Shown here: positions 16,358-25,359 of the stretch, piece after piece
Position numbering within the stretch: the first letter of the stretch is position 1
Layout of the letters: every line of letters starts with the position of its first letter
Origin: Pseudacidovorax intermedius
GTDB lineage: Bacteria; Pseudomonadota; Gammaproteobacteria; Burkholderiales; Burkholderiaceae_C
Length of the DNA: 64,000 nt
Reading direction: 5' to 3'
Assembly: GCF_003350475.1 (NCBI RefSeq)
Contig: NZ_QQAV01000005.1
Span: 1-64,000 of the forward strand
The notes under the pieces: generated by a model
Database searches by the model: none
What the model was told of the DNA's origin: nothing
The model's input: the letters and a program-made list of their open reading frames with translations, nothing else
Position numbers and translations under genes: made by a program

Positions 16358-17323
16358 TCAGTCCTTGTCGGCGAGGCCCAGGTCGCGGATGAGTTTTCCG
16401 TAGGCCTCGGATTGTTGCGCGGCGAAGGTCGCGAAGCGCTGGCCATCCATGTAGGCGGGCGGCGTCTCCAGGCGTTGGGCCTCGGTCTTGTACGCCTCGC
16501 CGGCCAGCGCGGCCTGACAGGCCGACTCCAGCTTGGCCAGTATGGGCGCTGGCAGGCCCTTGGGCGCGATCACGCCGCCCCAGATCGAGGCCGTGATGGG
16601 CCAGCCCGCCTCGGCCATGGTCGGCACGTCCGGGTAGCCGGGCAGGCGCTGCTCGGCGAACACGGCCAGCGGCCGCAGGCCGTACTGTTTGGAGACGGTG
16701 GGCGTCTCGCTGAACAGCATCACCTGCTTGCCCAGCAGGCCGGTGACCATCTCGCCCGAGCTCTTGTAGGGCACGTGCAGGCCCTTGGCCTGCGCCTTGT
16801 CGAGCAGCATCTCCATGGCCAGGTGCAGCAGCGTGCCGCGGCCGGAGGAGCCGTAGGTGAGCGTGCCGGGGTTCTTGCGCGCGAAGGCCAGCACGTCGGC
16901 CACGCTCTGGAAGGGCGAGTCCTTGGGCACCATCATCATCAGCGGCACGGCATAGGTGCGACAGACGTGGTCGAAGTTCTGGTGGCTGTAGCCGGTCTTG
17001 CGGATGGCGGGCTGCAGCACCTCGGGGCCGATCACCGACAGGCCCACGGTGTAACCGTCGGGCCGGGCCCGCATGAGCTGCAGCATGCCGATGGCGCCGC
17101 CCGCGCCGGCCTTGTTGTCCACCACCATGGCCTGGCCGAGCTGCTCGCCCATGTGGCGCTCCAGGATGCGGGCCATGATGTCCGAGGTGCCGCCGGGCCC
17201 GAAGGGCACGACCATGGTCACGGGCTTGTCGGGATAGGCGGGCTGAGCCTGTGCGGGCAGGGCGGCGGCACAGGCCAGGGCGGCCCACAGCAGGCCGCGC
17301 ACGGCGGCCGGTCGGATCTTCAT
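16358..17323 (-). CDS. Bug/TctC periplasmic solute receptor (1 of 7)
   Basis: Tripartite tricarboxylate receptor of 321 residues with a signal peptide (cleavage near AQA, residue 26). Family motifs are YPDKPVTMVVPFGPGGTSDI, VVDNKAGAGGAIG, ARPDGYTVGL and the C-terminal PDVPTMAEAGWP. It captures a carboxylate in the periplasm. It lies fourth in the sugar-acid operon after the aldolase gene (31-base gap), the second Bug in that operon; two receptors in one unit suggest two ligands or stages. No TctA/TctB membrane partner is in the window. Confidence 0.92.
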   Translation of the reverse strand: MKIRPAAVRGLLWAALACAAALPAQAQPAYPDKPVTMVVPFGPGGTSDIMARILERHMGEQLGQAMVVDNKAGAGGAIGMLQLMRARPDGYTVGLSVIGPEVLQPAIRKTGYSHQNFDHVCRTYAVPLMMMVPKDSPFQSVADVLAFARKNPGTLTYGSSGRGTLLHLAMEMLLDKAQAKGLHVPYKSSGEMVTGLLGKQVMLFSETPTVSKQYGLRPLAVFAEQRLPGYPDVPTMAEAGWPITASIWGGVIAPKGLPAPILAKLESACQAALAGEAYKTEAQRLETPPAYMDGQRFATFAAQQSEAYGKLIRDLGLADKD

Positions 17324-17354
17324 CGTTGTCTCCTTGATTGGTGTCGGTCGCGCG

Positions 17355-18164
17355 TCAATACACGCTGCTCTCGAAGCCCTTGGCGAGCGACGGACGGATC
17401 GCCTCGATGAAGGCCGTGGCCTGGCGCATCATCATTCCCATGTCCGAGGCCACGGCCACGAAGTCGTAGCCGAGCTGCACGAAGCTGCCCACCATCTGCG
17501 GCGTGGGCCCCACGATGCCGCAGGGCTTGCCCACCGCGCGGCAGCGCCGGGCCACGTCGGCGATGACGGCCTGCACCTCCGGATGGGCGATGTTGCCGAT
17601 GTGGCCCATGTTGGCCGACAGGTCGCCGGGGCCGAGGAAGAGCGCATCCACGCCGGGGACGGCGGCGATCTCCTCCAGTGCAGCGACCGCCTGCGGCGTC
17701 TCGAGCTGGATGATGGTGAACACCGAATCGTTGGCGCGCTGGCCGTAGTCGCGCGCGGTGCCGTAGCCCGAGGCACGGTGGACGGCCGCGAAGCCGCGCA
17801 CGCCCTGCGGCGGGTACTTGGCGTACGAGACGGCACGCCGCGCCGCCTCGGCGCTGTCGACGAAGGGCACCATCACTGTCTGCGCGCCGAGGTCCAGCGC
17901 GCGCTTGAAGAGCACGGCGTCGTTGGCCGCCAGGCGGGCCACCGCGCAGGCGTCGGTGCCGGCGATGGCCTGGAGCACGGCGAGCGTGTCCTTCTCGTCC
18001 ATGGGCACATGTTCCAGGTCCACCAGCAGCCAGTCGAAGCCGGCGCGGCCCATGGCCTCGGCGGTGCTGGCCGCGCCGGCCATGAGCCAGGTGCCGAGCG
18101 GCGCGCCGGGTTGGCCCAGGCGGCGGCGGAAGGGGTTGTCGAGCAGGTCGGAATAGGCAGGCAT
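17355..18164 (-). CDS. HpcH/HpaI family class II aldolase
   Basis: Metal-dependent aldolase of 269 residues. It cleaves 2-keto-3-deoxy sugar acids or 4-hydroxy-2-oxoacids to pyruvate and an aldehyde. Motifs: LGTWLMAG, FDWLLVDLEHVPMD, the PQGVRGFAAVHRASGYG active-site loop, the metal-binding IQLETPQAV, and PGVDALFLGPGDLSANMG. It directly follows the IlvD/Edd dehydratase gene (8 bases), so the pair would convert an aldonate to its 2-keto-3-deoxy form and split it. The chosen ATG gives the family's length. Confidence 0.9.
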   Translation of the reverse strand: MPAYSDLLDNPFRRRLGQPGAPLGTWLMAGAASTAEAMGRAGFDWLLVDLEHVPMDEKDTLAVLQAIAGTDACAVARLAANDAVLFKRALDLGAQTVMVPFVDSAEAARRAVSYAKYPPQGVRGFAAVHRASGYGTARDYGQRANDSVFTIIQLETPQAVAALEEIAAVPGVDALFLGPGDLSANMGHIGNIAHPEVQAVIADVARRCRAVGKPCGIVGPTPQMVGSFVQLGYDFVAVASDMGMMMRQATAFIEAIRPSLAKGFESSVY

Positions 18165-18172
18165 GCGCGGTG

Positions 18173-19918
18173 TCAGTAGATGGGGGGTTCGGGGGTGGCG
18201 GCGTTGCCGGCGAGCACGTCGAAGTCGCAGCCCAGGTGGGCCTGGGTGACTTCGCGCTGGTAGATGCGGGTGAAGCCGCGCACGTAGGGTTGGGGTGGCG
18301 GCGTCCAGTCGCGCCGGCGGGCGGCGAGTTCCTCGTCGGGCACCAGCAACTCCAGGCGGCGCTCGCCGATGTCGATACGGATCAGGTCGCCGGTGCGCAC
18401 CAGCGCCAGCGGGCCGCCGACGGCGGACTCGGGCGAGATGTGCAGCACGCAGGTGCCGTAATGCGTGCCGCTCATGCGTGAATCGGACAGACGCAGGATG
18501 TCGCGCACGCCGCGCTGCAGCAGCTTCTTGGGCACGGGCAGGTTGCCCCACTCGGGCATGCCGGGGCCGCCCACCGGGCCGCCGTTGCGCAGCACCAGCA
18601 CGCTGTCCTCGGTGACGTCGAGCGCCGGGTCGTTGATGGCGGCCAGCATGTCGGCGTTGGAGTCGAACACCAGCGCCGGCCCGGTGTGGCGCAGCAGGCG
18701 CGGGCTGGCGGCCGAGGGCTTGATCACCGCGCCTTCGGGCGCCAGGTTGCCGCGCAGCACGGCCAGGGCCAGTCCGGCCTCGGGGCAGTCGGCAGGGGCG
18801 GCCACCACGGGCTGGTCGAGTGGGCGGATCACGGCGTCGTCCAGCGGCACGGCGCCGGCGATGTTCTCGCCCAGCGTGCGACCGGTGCAGGTCTGCGCGT
18901 CCAGGTCCAGCGCGCCGGCGATGCGCTGCAGCAGGGCGGGCAGGCCGCCAGCGTAGTAGAAGTCCTCCATCAGCCGGTCGCCGGCCGGGAAGAGGTTGGC
19001 CAGCACCGGAACCCGGCATGCCATGGCGTCGAAGTCGTCCAGCCCGAGCGGGATGCCGGTGCGTCCCGCCATGGCCGGCAGGTGCACCGCCGCGTTGGTC
19101 GAGCCGCCCAGCGCCATCCATGTCGCCACGCCGTTGAGGAAGGACGCGCGGGTGATGAAGCGCGAGGGCTTGAGGTCGTCCCACACCATCTCGACGATGC
19201 GCTGGCCGCAGGCCCAGGCCATGCGGGTGTGGCTGGCGTCCATCGCCGGGATGCTGCTGGCGCCGGGCAGCGCGAGGCCCATGGCCTCGACGATGGCCGT
19301 CATGGTGCTGGCCGTGCCCATGGTGTTGCAGGTGCCGGGCGCGCGCGTCATGCGGGCCTCCAGCGCGATCCACTCGGCCTGGTCGATCTCGCCGACGGTG
19401 TACTTCTCCCAGTACTTCTTGGTGTGGGTGCCGGCGCCCACGCTCTGGCCCTGGTAGCGGTCGTTGAGCATGGGCCCGGCCGGGCAGAAGAGGGCGGGCA
19501 CGTCCATCGACAGGGCGCCCATCACCAGTCCGGGCGTGGTCTTGTCGCAGCCGCCCAGCAGCACCACGCCGTCCAGCGGCAGGCTGCGGATCAGCTCCTC
19601 GGCCTCCATGGCCAGGAAGTTGCGGTAGAGCATGGTGGTGGGCTTGACCATCACCTCGCCCAGGCTCATGGCGGGCAGCTCCAGCGGATAGCCGCCGGCC
19701 TGCAGCACGCCGCGCTTGATGGCCTGCGCGCGCTCGCGCAGGTGGGCATGGCAGGGCGAGAGGTCGCTCCAGGTGTTGAGGATGCCCACGATGGGCCGGC
19801 CCATGAATTCCTCGCGCGCCAGGCCCTGCTGTTGCATGCGCTGGCGGTGGGCGAAGCCGCGGATGTCGTTGCTGGCGAACCAGCGCTGGCTTCGCAATTG
19901 ATCGATGCTGCGTCGCAA
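18173..19918 (-). CDS. IlvD/Edd family aldonate dehydratase
   Basis: Iron-sulfur dehydratase of 581 residues, closest in layout to L-arabinonate/D-xylonate dehydratases. Cluster ligands are visible as Cys56 (SDLSPCHAHL), Cys124 (GGCDKTTPG) and Cys197 (APGTCNTMGTAS), and the catalytic-serine loop as LSDSRMSGTHYG. No ATG fits: the family N-terminus RRSIDQLRSQRWF begins at a TTG with GGACG before it, so I use TTG at 19918. It would dehydrate a sugar acid to 2-keto-3-deoxy acid for the following aldolase. It sits 11 bases after a Bug gene in the LacI-controlled operon. Confidence 0.88.
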   Translation of the reverse strand: MRRSIDQLRSQRWFASNDIRGFAHRQRMQQQGLAREEFMGRPIVGILNTWSDLSPCHAHLRERAQAIKRGVLQAGGYPLELPAMSLGEVMVKPTTMLYRNFLAMEAEELIRSLPLDGVVLLGGCDKTTPGLVMGALSMDVPALFCPAGPMLNDRYQGQSVGAGTHTKKYWEKYTVGEIDQAEWIALEARMTRAPGTCNTMGTASTMTAIVEAMGLALPGASSIPAMDASHTRMAWACGQRIVEMVWDDLKPSRFITRASFLNGVATWMALGGSTNAAVHLPAMAGRTGIPLGLDDFDAMACRVPVLANLFPAGDRLMEDFYYAGGLPALLQRIAGALDLDAQTCTGRTLGENIAGAVPLDDAVIRPLDQPVVAAPADCPEAGLALAVLRGNLAPEGAVIKPSAASPRLLRHTGPALVFDSNADMLAAINDPALDVTEDSVLVLRNGGPVGGPGMPEWGNLPVPKKLLQRGVRDILRLSDSRMSGTHYGTCVLHISPESAVGGPLALVRTGDLIRIDIGERRLELLVPDEELAARRRDWTPPPQPYVRGFTRIYQREVTQAHLGCDFDVLAGNAATPEPPIY

Positions 19919-19929
19919 GGGTCGTCCTT

Positions 19930-20922
19930 TCAATCCATCTTCACGCCGGCGTCCTTGACCAGGGCGCGCATGGCGGTGCCGTCCTTGCGGATCAGCGCTT
20001 CGAACTCGTCGGGGGTGGAGTTCAGTACCTCGTAGCCCTGGGCCTCCAGCGGCTGGCGGAAGGCCGGCTGCTGCAGCACGGCCACCGATTCGCGGTTCAG
20101 CCGCTGCACGATGTCGGCCGGCGTGCCGCGTCGCACCAGGATGCCGTTCCACACCACCGAGACCACGCCCGGCACGCCTGCCTCCGCAAAGGTGGGCACG
20201 TCGGGCATCACGGCCGAGCGCTTGGTGTCGGCCACCGCCAGCACCCGCACCTTGCCGGCCTGCCTGTGGCCGGTGACAGCCGGCAGGTTGTTGAACATCA
20301 TGGGGATCTGCCCGCCCAGCACATCGGTGAGGGCCGGCGGGCCGCCCTTGTAGGGCGCGTGCACCAGCTGCGTGCCGCTGTTCTTCTCGAACAGCACGCC
20401 CGCCAGGTGCATGGTGTTGCCATTGCCCGCCGAGCCGAAGACCAGCTTGCCCGGCTGCGCCTTGGCCGCGGCCACCACGTCGGCCACGCTGCGGTAGGGC
20501 GTCTGCGCGCCCACCAGCAGCACGTTGGGCATCTGGTGGGTGAGGGTGATGGGCTGCAGGTCCTTCTGCGGCTCGTAGCCCATGCTGGCGTAGATCTGCG
20601 GGTTGATGGCCAGCGTGCTGAGCGAGCCGAGCAGCAGCGTGTAGCCGTCCGCCGGCTGGTTGCGCGCCACGTAGGCCGAGCCGATGTTGCCGTTGGCGCC
20701 GGCGCGGTTGTCGATGACCACCGGCTCGCCGAGCCGCTCGGACAGCCCCTGCGCGAAGCTGCGCGCGAACTGGTCGGCCACGCCGCCGGCCGGGTAGGGC
20801 ACCACCAGCGTCAGTGGCCGCGTGGGGTAGGCCGCGGACTCTGCCGCGGCGGCCAGCCCCAGGGCGCAGGCAGCGCAGGCGGCCAGGCCCAGCTGGGCGA
20901 ACAGGCGGCGGTCGAGCGGCAT
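19930..20922 (-). CDS. Bug/TctC periplasmic solute receptor (2 of 7)
   Basis: Receptor of 330 residues, first gene of the sugar-acid operon. It has a signal peptide with a long Ala/Leu core (residues 8-28), then YPTRPLTLVVPYPAGGVADQ, VVIDNRAGANGNIG, ADGYTLLLG and PDVPTFAEAGVPG. A GGAG box eight bases upstream picks the ATG at 20922 over one 48 bases further up, which would lie inside the operator region. Given the downstream dehydratase and aldolase, an aldonate or similar hydroxy acid is the likely ligand. Confidence 0.92.
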   Translation of the reverse strand: MPLDRRLFAQLGLAACAACALGLAAAAESAAYPTRPLTLVVPYPAGGVADQFARSFAQGLSERLGEPVVIDNRAGANGNIGSAYVARNQPADGYTLLLGSLSTLAINPQIYASMGYEPQKDLQPITLTHQMPNVLLVGAQTPYRSVADVVAAAKAQPGKLVFGSAGNGNTMHLAGVLFEKNSGTQLVHAPYKGGPPALTDVLGGQIPMMFNNLPAVTGHRQAGKVRVLAVADTKRSAVMPDVPTFAEAGVPGVVSVVWNGILVRRGTPADIVQRLNRESVAVLQQPAFRQPLEAQGYEVLNSTPDEFEALIRKDGTAMRALVKDAGVKMD

Positions 20923-20946
20923 GGGAGTCTCCTGATTGGGGATGTC

Positions 20947-20965
20947 AGCGGTAACTGTTACCGCT
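20947..20965. promoter_or_regulatory. Perfect LacI-family operator of the sugar-acid operon
   Basis: AGCGGTAAC-T-GTTACCGCT, a 19-base perfect palindrome, 24 bases before the first operon gene and 53 before the divergent LacI gene. It is placed to shut off both promoters when the regulator is unliganded. Confidence 0.8.
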
Positions 20966-20978
20966 AACATACTGTTAG
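20964..20978 (+). promoter_or_regulatory. Second dyad beside the LacI operator
   Basis: CTAACA / TGTTAG arms around TAC, sharing two bases with the large palindrome. It could be an auxiliary repressor site or contain the regulator's -10 region; no factor is assigned. Confidence 0.35.
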
Positions 20979-21018
20979 TCTAGGCGCCTGGGCCACTTGC
21001 CGGCCATCGGTGCTAACC

Positions 21019-22098
21019 ATGAAGCCTGCTTCCTCGTCGTCTTCCTCCTCCGCTTCCCGCGCGCCGCGCCGCAAGGCGGGCACGCACACCATCCACGACG
21101 TGGCTGCCCTGGCCGGCGTCTCCGCGATCACCGTGTCGCGCTACTTCAATGCGCCCGAGAAGGTGTCGGCCGCTGCGCGCGAGCGGCTCAAGGAGATCGT
21201 GGACCGCCTGGGCTACGTGCCCAGCCAGATGGCCGGCGGACTGGCCTCGGGCCGCGGCCGCGTGGTGTGCGCCGTGATGCAGAACATCGCGAGCAGCACC
21301 TTCGCCGATCTCGTCAACGGCATGACGGACGAGCTCAAGGCCTCGGGCCTGCAGCTGCTGCTGGCCAATGCCCAGTACTCGCGCGAGCTGGAGGAGTCGG
21401 CCATCCGCACCTTTGCGGGATGGCATCCGAGCGCGCTGATCCTGACGCGCGACGACCACACGCCGGCGGCCGAGGCCATGCTGCAGGCGCTCCACATCCC
21501 GGTGGTGGAGGCCTGGGGGCTGGTGGAGGGGCGGCCTTTCCACCAGGTCGGCTTTCCGCATCCCGAGGCGGGCGTGCAGCTGGCCGAGCACTTCCTGGCG
21601 CAGGGCGCGACGCGCATCCGCTTCGTGCTGCCGCGGGCGAGCCAGGACTTCCGCGCAGAACAGCGGGCCGCCGGCTACCGCCAGGCCATGCAGGCCGCCG
21701 GCCTGCCGCCCGATGTGGCCGTGGCCGAGGTCGACGACGACTACGAGGCGGGTGCGCGCGCGATGGCCGCCCATGCCGCGCAGGCGCCTGCCGCCCGGCC
21801 GCAGGCGCTGGTCTTCGCCAACGACAACATGGCGGCCGGCGCCATCCTGGAGGCGCCTTCGCTGGGCCTCGCGCTGCCGCGCCATGCCGCCATCGCCGGC
21901 TTTGGCGACGCACCGATCTCGGTGCGGCTGCGGCCTGCGCTGACCACGCTGCGCCCCGCCCGCTACGAGATCGGCCAGCAGGCGGCCCGGCGCGTGCTGG
22001 GCCTGCTGGCGGGCGCACGCAACGAGGCGGCGGCGGCCACCCGCACGCTCGTGCCCTGTACGCTGGTCGTGCGCGACAGCAGCCGCGTCGGGCGCTGA
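21019..22098 (+). CDS. LacI family repressor of the sugar-acid operon
   Basis: Repressor of 359 residues. After a Ser-rich head (SSSSSSSASRAPRRKAG) the helix-turn-helix is IHDVAALAGVSAITVSRYFN, followed by VPSQMAGGLASGRGRVVCAV and a sugar-binding sensor domain (FANDNMAAGAILEA, GFGDAPIS). GntR-like gluconate repressors share this layout, which fits an aldonate effector. A GTG nine bases earlier is an alternative start. It is divergent from the Bug-dehydratase-aldolase operon, with a perfect palindrome between them. Confidence 0.9.
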   Translation: MKPASSSSSSSASRAPRRKAGTHTIHDVAALAGVSAITVSRYFNAPEKVSAAARERLKEIVDRLGYVPSQMAGGLASGRGRVVCAVMQNIASSTFADLVNGMTDELKASGLQLLLANAQYSRELEESAIRTFAGWHPSALILTRDDHTPAAEAMLQALHIPVVEAWGLVEGRPFHQVGFPHPEAGVQLAEHFLAQGATRIRFVLPRASQDFRAEQRAAGYRQAMQAAGLPPDVAVAEVDDDYEAGARAMAAHAAQAPAARPQALVFANDNMAAGAILEAPSLGLALPRHAAIAGFGDAPISVRLRPALTTLRPARYEIGQQAARRVLGLLAGARNEAAAATRTLVPCTLVVRDSSRVGR

Positions 22099-22136
22099 GG
22101 CGCGGGCCCGGGGCTGCGCTTCACGGTTCGAGCAAG

Positions 22137-24743
22137 CTAGCTGTCGACCGATGCGGGCTCGCGGGCGCCGTCGGGCGGCTGCGTCAGCGCAGCCACGGGT
22201 ACCGGCTCGCTGTAGAGATAGCCCTGCAGCTCGTCCACGCCCAGCTGTCGCAGCATGGCCGCCTGCGCCTCGGTCTCCACGCCCTCGGCCACCACGCGCT
22301 TGTCCAGGGCGGTGGCCAGGGCCACGATGGCGGAGGCGATGGCATAGGCCGTGGGTTGGCGGCCGAAGGCCTGCACGAAGCTCTTGTCGATCTTGAGCGT
22401 GTCCAGCGGCAGGGTGCTCAGGTAGCTCATCGCCGAGTAGCCGACGCCGAAGTCGTCCAGCGCGATGTCGAAGCCCATGGCGCGCAGCCGTCCCAGCTTG
22501 TGCACGCAGCCCTCGATGTCGCGGAAGAAGGCGCCTTCGGTGATCTCCAGCTCGATGGCGCCGCGCGCCTGCGGAAACTCTGCGGCCAGGGCCTCCACCT
22601 CCGGCAGGAAGTCGCGGTGCGCGAGCTGCAACGGCGAGAGGTTGACCGACAGCCGCGTGAGCGGTGGATTGGCTTGCATGCGCCAGTGGCTGACCTGCTG
22701 CATCGCCTCGCGCAGCACCCACAGGCCGATCTCGCCGATCAGGCCGGCCTCTTCGGCGATGGGGATGAAGCGATCGGGCGGGATGCGACCCTTGACCGGG
22801 TGCTGCCAGCGCAGCAGCACCTCGGCCGAGGCGACCGCGCCGTCGCTGGCACGCACGCGCGGCTGGAAGAGCAGGAAGAACTGTCCCGCCGCCAGCGCAC
22901 CGGCCAGGCTGCGGCGCAATTCCAGTCGCTCGGCCGTGGACGCGTTCAGTGTGCTCGTGTAGTCGACCACGCGGTTGCGCCCGCCCGTCTTGGCGGCGTA
23001 CATGGCGGCGTCGGCGTTCTTCAGCAGCGTCTCGTGGTCGCGGCCGTGGTCGGGGAAGGCGGCCACGCCGATGCTGGCGCCGATCTGCACGTCGAGCGCA
23101 TCGATGCGGAAGGGCTGCTGCAGGGCCGCCAGCACGCCGTGCAGCAGCGCGGGCAGGGCCTCCGGCGGCTCGTTGCACAGCAGCAGCACGAACTCGTCCC
23201 CGCCCATGCGGGCCAGGCGCGCGTCGGCCTTGGCCAGGCTCGTGCGCAGCCGGTAGGCCACCTGCTGCAGCAGCCGGTCGCCCACGCTGTGGCCATAGGC
23301 GTCGTTCACGTCCTTGAAGCCGTCCAGGTCGATGAAGGCCAGGGCCAGGCTTTGGTCGCGGCGCGCGGCGCGCTCCATGGCCTGGTCCACGGCGTCGACC
23401 AGGCCCAGGCGGTTGAGCAGGCCGGTGAGGCTGTCGACCACGGCCCGTGCCACCAGCTGGCGCTCGCGCTCGTCGGCCTGCACCGCCACGGCGAGCCGGG
23501 CGCACAGGGCGTCGAGCTCGTGGCGGGCGCGCGCGGGCCACGGGGCGCCATCGGCGCTGGCCACCTGCAGGGTGAAGGTGCTGTCCGGCCGCTGGGCCAC
23601 GGGCAGCACCTCGACATGCCACGGCGCGACGGGCGACGACGCCTGCGACGGCGGTGCGCGGCGCAGGCGCCGGTGGCCGGCGTCGAGCACCAGCGCCTCC
23701 GGCGGCGCCCCGTCCTTGGGATGGATGCGCAGCATGAACTGCAGCTGCGGCGCCGACTGCGCCAGGTGCTGCAATGCCAGCGCCGCGATGTCGTGCAGCG
23801 GCTGGCGCGCGAGGATGGCGGTGTCCATCTGCGCCAGCACCTGCGAGAAGGCCAGGTCGGCACCGATCTCGCCCACCATGCCGTTGAAGGAGTCGGCCAG
23901 CTCGCGGAACTCGTCGGTCATGGCCGAGGCATCGACGCGCTGGCCGAAATCGCCGGTGCGCACGGCGCGCGTGGCCTCGATCAGCGTCTCCAGCGGCAGG
24001 GTGATGCGCCGGGCGTAGAAGGAGCTGGCGATCAGCGCCAGCAGGAAGGCCAGGCCCGTGGCCTGGGCCAGGGCCGCGCCGGTCCCGAGCGGCAGGAAGC
24101 GATAGGCATTGCGCTGCGGCGCGGCGCTGATCAGCCAGTTGGCGCCCTCGAACACGGGCGCGAGGTACAGCGGGCGGGTGTGGGCCAGTGCCAGCATGTC
24201 GCCCTGGAGCGGCGTGAGGCAGTGCGGACCGGGCGCCTGCTCGCTCTGGAGGCAGATCGTGTGGCTGCTGCTGGCCAGGTTCTCCAGCAGGTATTCCGGC
24301 CGCATGCGGCCTTCGACCACGCCGCCATCGGGTGCCGCCACGCGCATCACGGGGCGCATGCCGATGCCGCCCGGCAGAGGCTGAAGCAACACTTCGCTGC
24401 GTTCATGGGCGGGCGCCTCGCGCAGGGACGTGATGCCCTCGAACACCTTCGCGGCCTGCAGCTCCAGCGCCTCGTTGGGGGTGCCCGAGGCCTGGGCCTG
24501 CGCCCGGGCCCGCAGCAGCAGCTCGGCCGCGCGCAGGCGGTCGAACAGGTTCAGGCTCGCCGCCTTCGTCGTCTCGGCCATCAGCCGCTGCGTGGCACGG
24601 CGCTGCAGTGCGTCGGTCAGCTCGTAGGAGATGAGCGACACCGCCAGCAGCGGCAGCGCGACGATGACGAAGGCGCCCAGGAAGATGCGCCAGCCCCAGC
24701 GGCTGCGGAAGACGACGGCAAAGCGCTGCCAGTTCGGGGGCAT
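22137..24743 (-). CDS. Membrane GGDEF-EAL c-di-GMP enzyme with HAMP domain
   Basis: Inner-membrane signalling protein of 868 residues. A first helix (about 18-40) and a second (about 223-243) frame a periplasmic sensor; a HAMP-like linker (RRITLPLETLIEATRAVRTGDFGQRV) follows, then a middle region that may be a further sensor. The cyclase domain has an intact GGDEF at 514-518, without a clear RxxD inhibitory site. In the phosphodiesterase domain the name motif is EVL (641-643) instead of EAL, but NLSP, LEITE, LDDFGVGYS, KIDKSF and VVAEGVE are all present. Both activities are plausible. The ATG lies five bases upstream of the pseudopilin stop, so the two genes may be co-transcribed. Confidence 0.9.
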   Translation of the reverse strand: MPPNWQRFAVVFRSRWGWRIFLGAFVIVALPLLAVSLISYELTDALQRRATQRLMAETTKAASLNLFDRLRAAELLLRARAQAQASGTPNEALELQAAKVFEGITSLREAPAHERSEVLLQPLPGGIGMRPVMRVAAPDGGVVEGRMRPEYLLENLASSSHTICLQSEQAPGPHCLTPLQGDMLALAHTRPLYLAPVFEGANWLISAAPQRNAYRFLPLGTGAALAQATGLAFLLALIASSFYARRITLPLETLIEATRAVRTGDFGQRVDASAMTDEFRELADSFNGMVGEIGADLAFSQVLAQMDTAILARQPLHDIAALALQHLAQSAPQLQFMLRIHPKDGAPPEALVLDAGHRRLRRAPPSQASSPVAPWHVEVLPVAQRPDSTFTLQVASADGAPWPARARHELDALCARLAVAVQADERERQLVARAVVDSLTGLLNRLGLVDAVDQAMERAARRDQSLALAFIDLDGFKDVNDAYGHSVGDRLLQQVAYRLRTSLAKADARLARMGGDEFVLLLCNEPPEALPALLHGVLAALQQPFRIDALDVQIGASIGVAAFPDHGRDHETLLKNADAAMYAAKTGGRNRVVDYTSTLNASTAERLELRRSLAGALAAGQFFLLFQPRVRASDGAVASAEVLLRWQHPVKGRIPPDRFIPIAEEAGLIGEIGLWVLREAMQQVSHWRMQANPPLTRLSVNLSPLQLAHRDFLPEVEALAAEFPQARGAIELEITEGAFFRDIEGCVHKLGRLRAMGFDIALDDFGVGYSAMSYLSTLPLDTLKIDKSFVQAFGRQPTAYAIASAIVALATALDKRVVAEGVETEAQAAMLRQLGVDELQGYLYSEPVPVAALTQPPDGAREPASVDS

Positions 24744-24748
24744 CGTCG

Positions 24749-25237
24749 TCAGTAGTCGGAGGCCTTGCCGATGAAGGCGCCGTCGTTCGCCCGGATGATG
24801 TCGTCCTGGCTGGCCTGGGCCGTCAATGGCGGCACGCTGCGCCCGTCGGGCCCCATGCTGTAGAGGTCGAAGTCGCTGTTGAGCGGATGCAGCGCCCGGT
24901 CCTTGCGCTTCTGGCCCACCGTGGCGTCGGCCATCGACAGGTACTGGTAGGGGTTGCCCCAGGGGTCGGGCTGGGTCCAGCCGATCTGTGCCAGCGAATC
25001 CGGAAAGCCCTTGTTGTCCAAGCCGTACATGCTCAGCTTGGCGGCGATCACGCCGATGTCGCGCACCGCGTCGGCCACTTTCATGCGGTCGCGGTAGTCG
25101 GCATAGCGCGGCAGGGCGATGCCCAGCAGCACGCCGATCAGGCCGATGACCATCATCAGTTCGAGCAGGGTGAAGCCGAGCAACCACTGTCGACGGGTAT
25201 TCGCGGCTCGCAGCTGTTCTCTCATTCGCGCAGGCAT
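24749..25237 (-). CDS. GspG-like type II secretion pseudopilin
   Basis: Protein of 162 residues with a type III leader: prepilin peptidase should cut after Gly in LLGFTLLELMMVIGLIGVLL, leaving the N-methylated Phe and a membrane helix. The globular part has DPWGNPYQYLS and FDLYSMGPDG, hallmarks of the GspG major pseudopilin. No other secretion or pilus gene is nearby, so it is an orphan; it might serve a distant secretion system or act as a stand-alone pilin-like protein. The start is uncertain: ATG at 25237 is used, 25225 is equally possible, and the frame is open to 25363. Confidence 0.78.
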   Translation of the reverse strand: MPARMREQLRAANTRRQWLLGFTLLELMMVIGLIGVLLGIALPRYADYRDRMKVADAVRDIGVIAAKLSMYGLDNKGFPDSLAQIGWTQPDPWGNPYQYLSMADATVGQKRKDRALHPLNSDFDLYSMGPDGRSVPPLTAQASQDDIIRANDGAFIGKASDY

Positions 25238-25359
25238 CCGAAAGTGGTCAGGGGATACCAACAGCATGCTATGAATGTAAACAAATGCAAGCAGGACAGA
25301 TGCTATTTCCGATGCGGCGCAATGTCTGTGGCCGAAGGCGCTCAGCCCTGTGCTGCAAT

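Noticed and set aside
15278-17410. Plus-strand open frame of about 710 codons over the TSUP and Bug genes
   Set aside because: Antisense shadow with low-complexity His/Gln/Arg content.
20997-24755. Very long plus-strand open frame over the LacI and GGDEF-EAL genes
   Set aside because: Its composition (Gly/Arg/His/Gln-rich, no family pattern) is that of the antisense of real genes in G+C-rich DNA.
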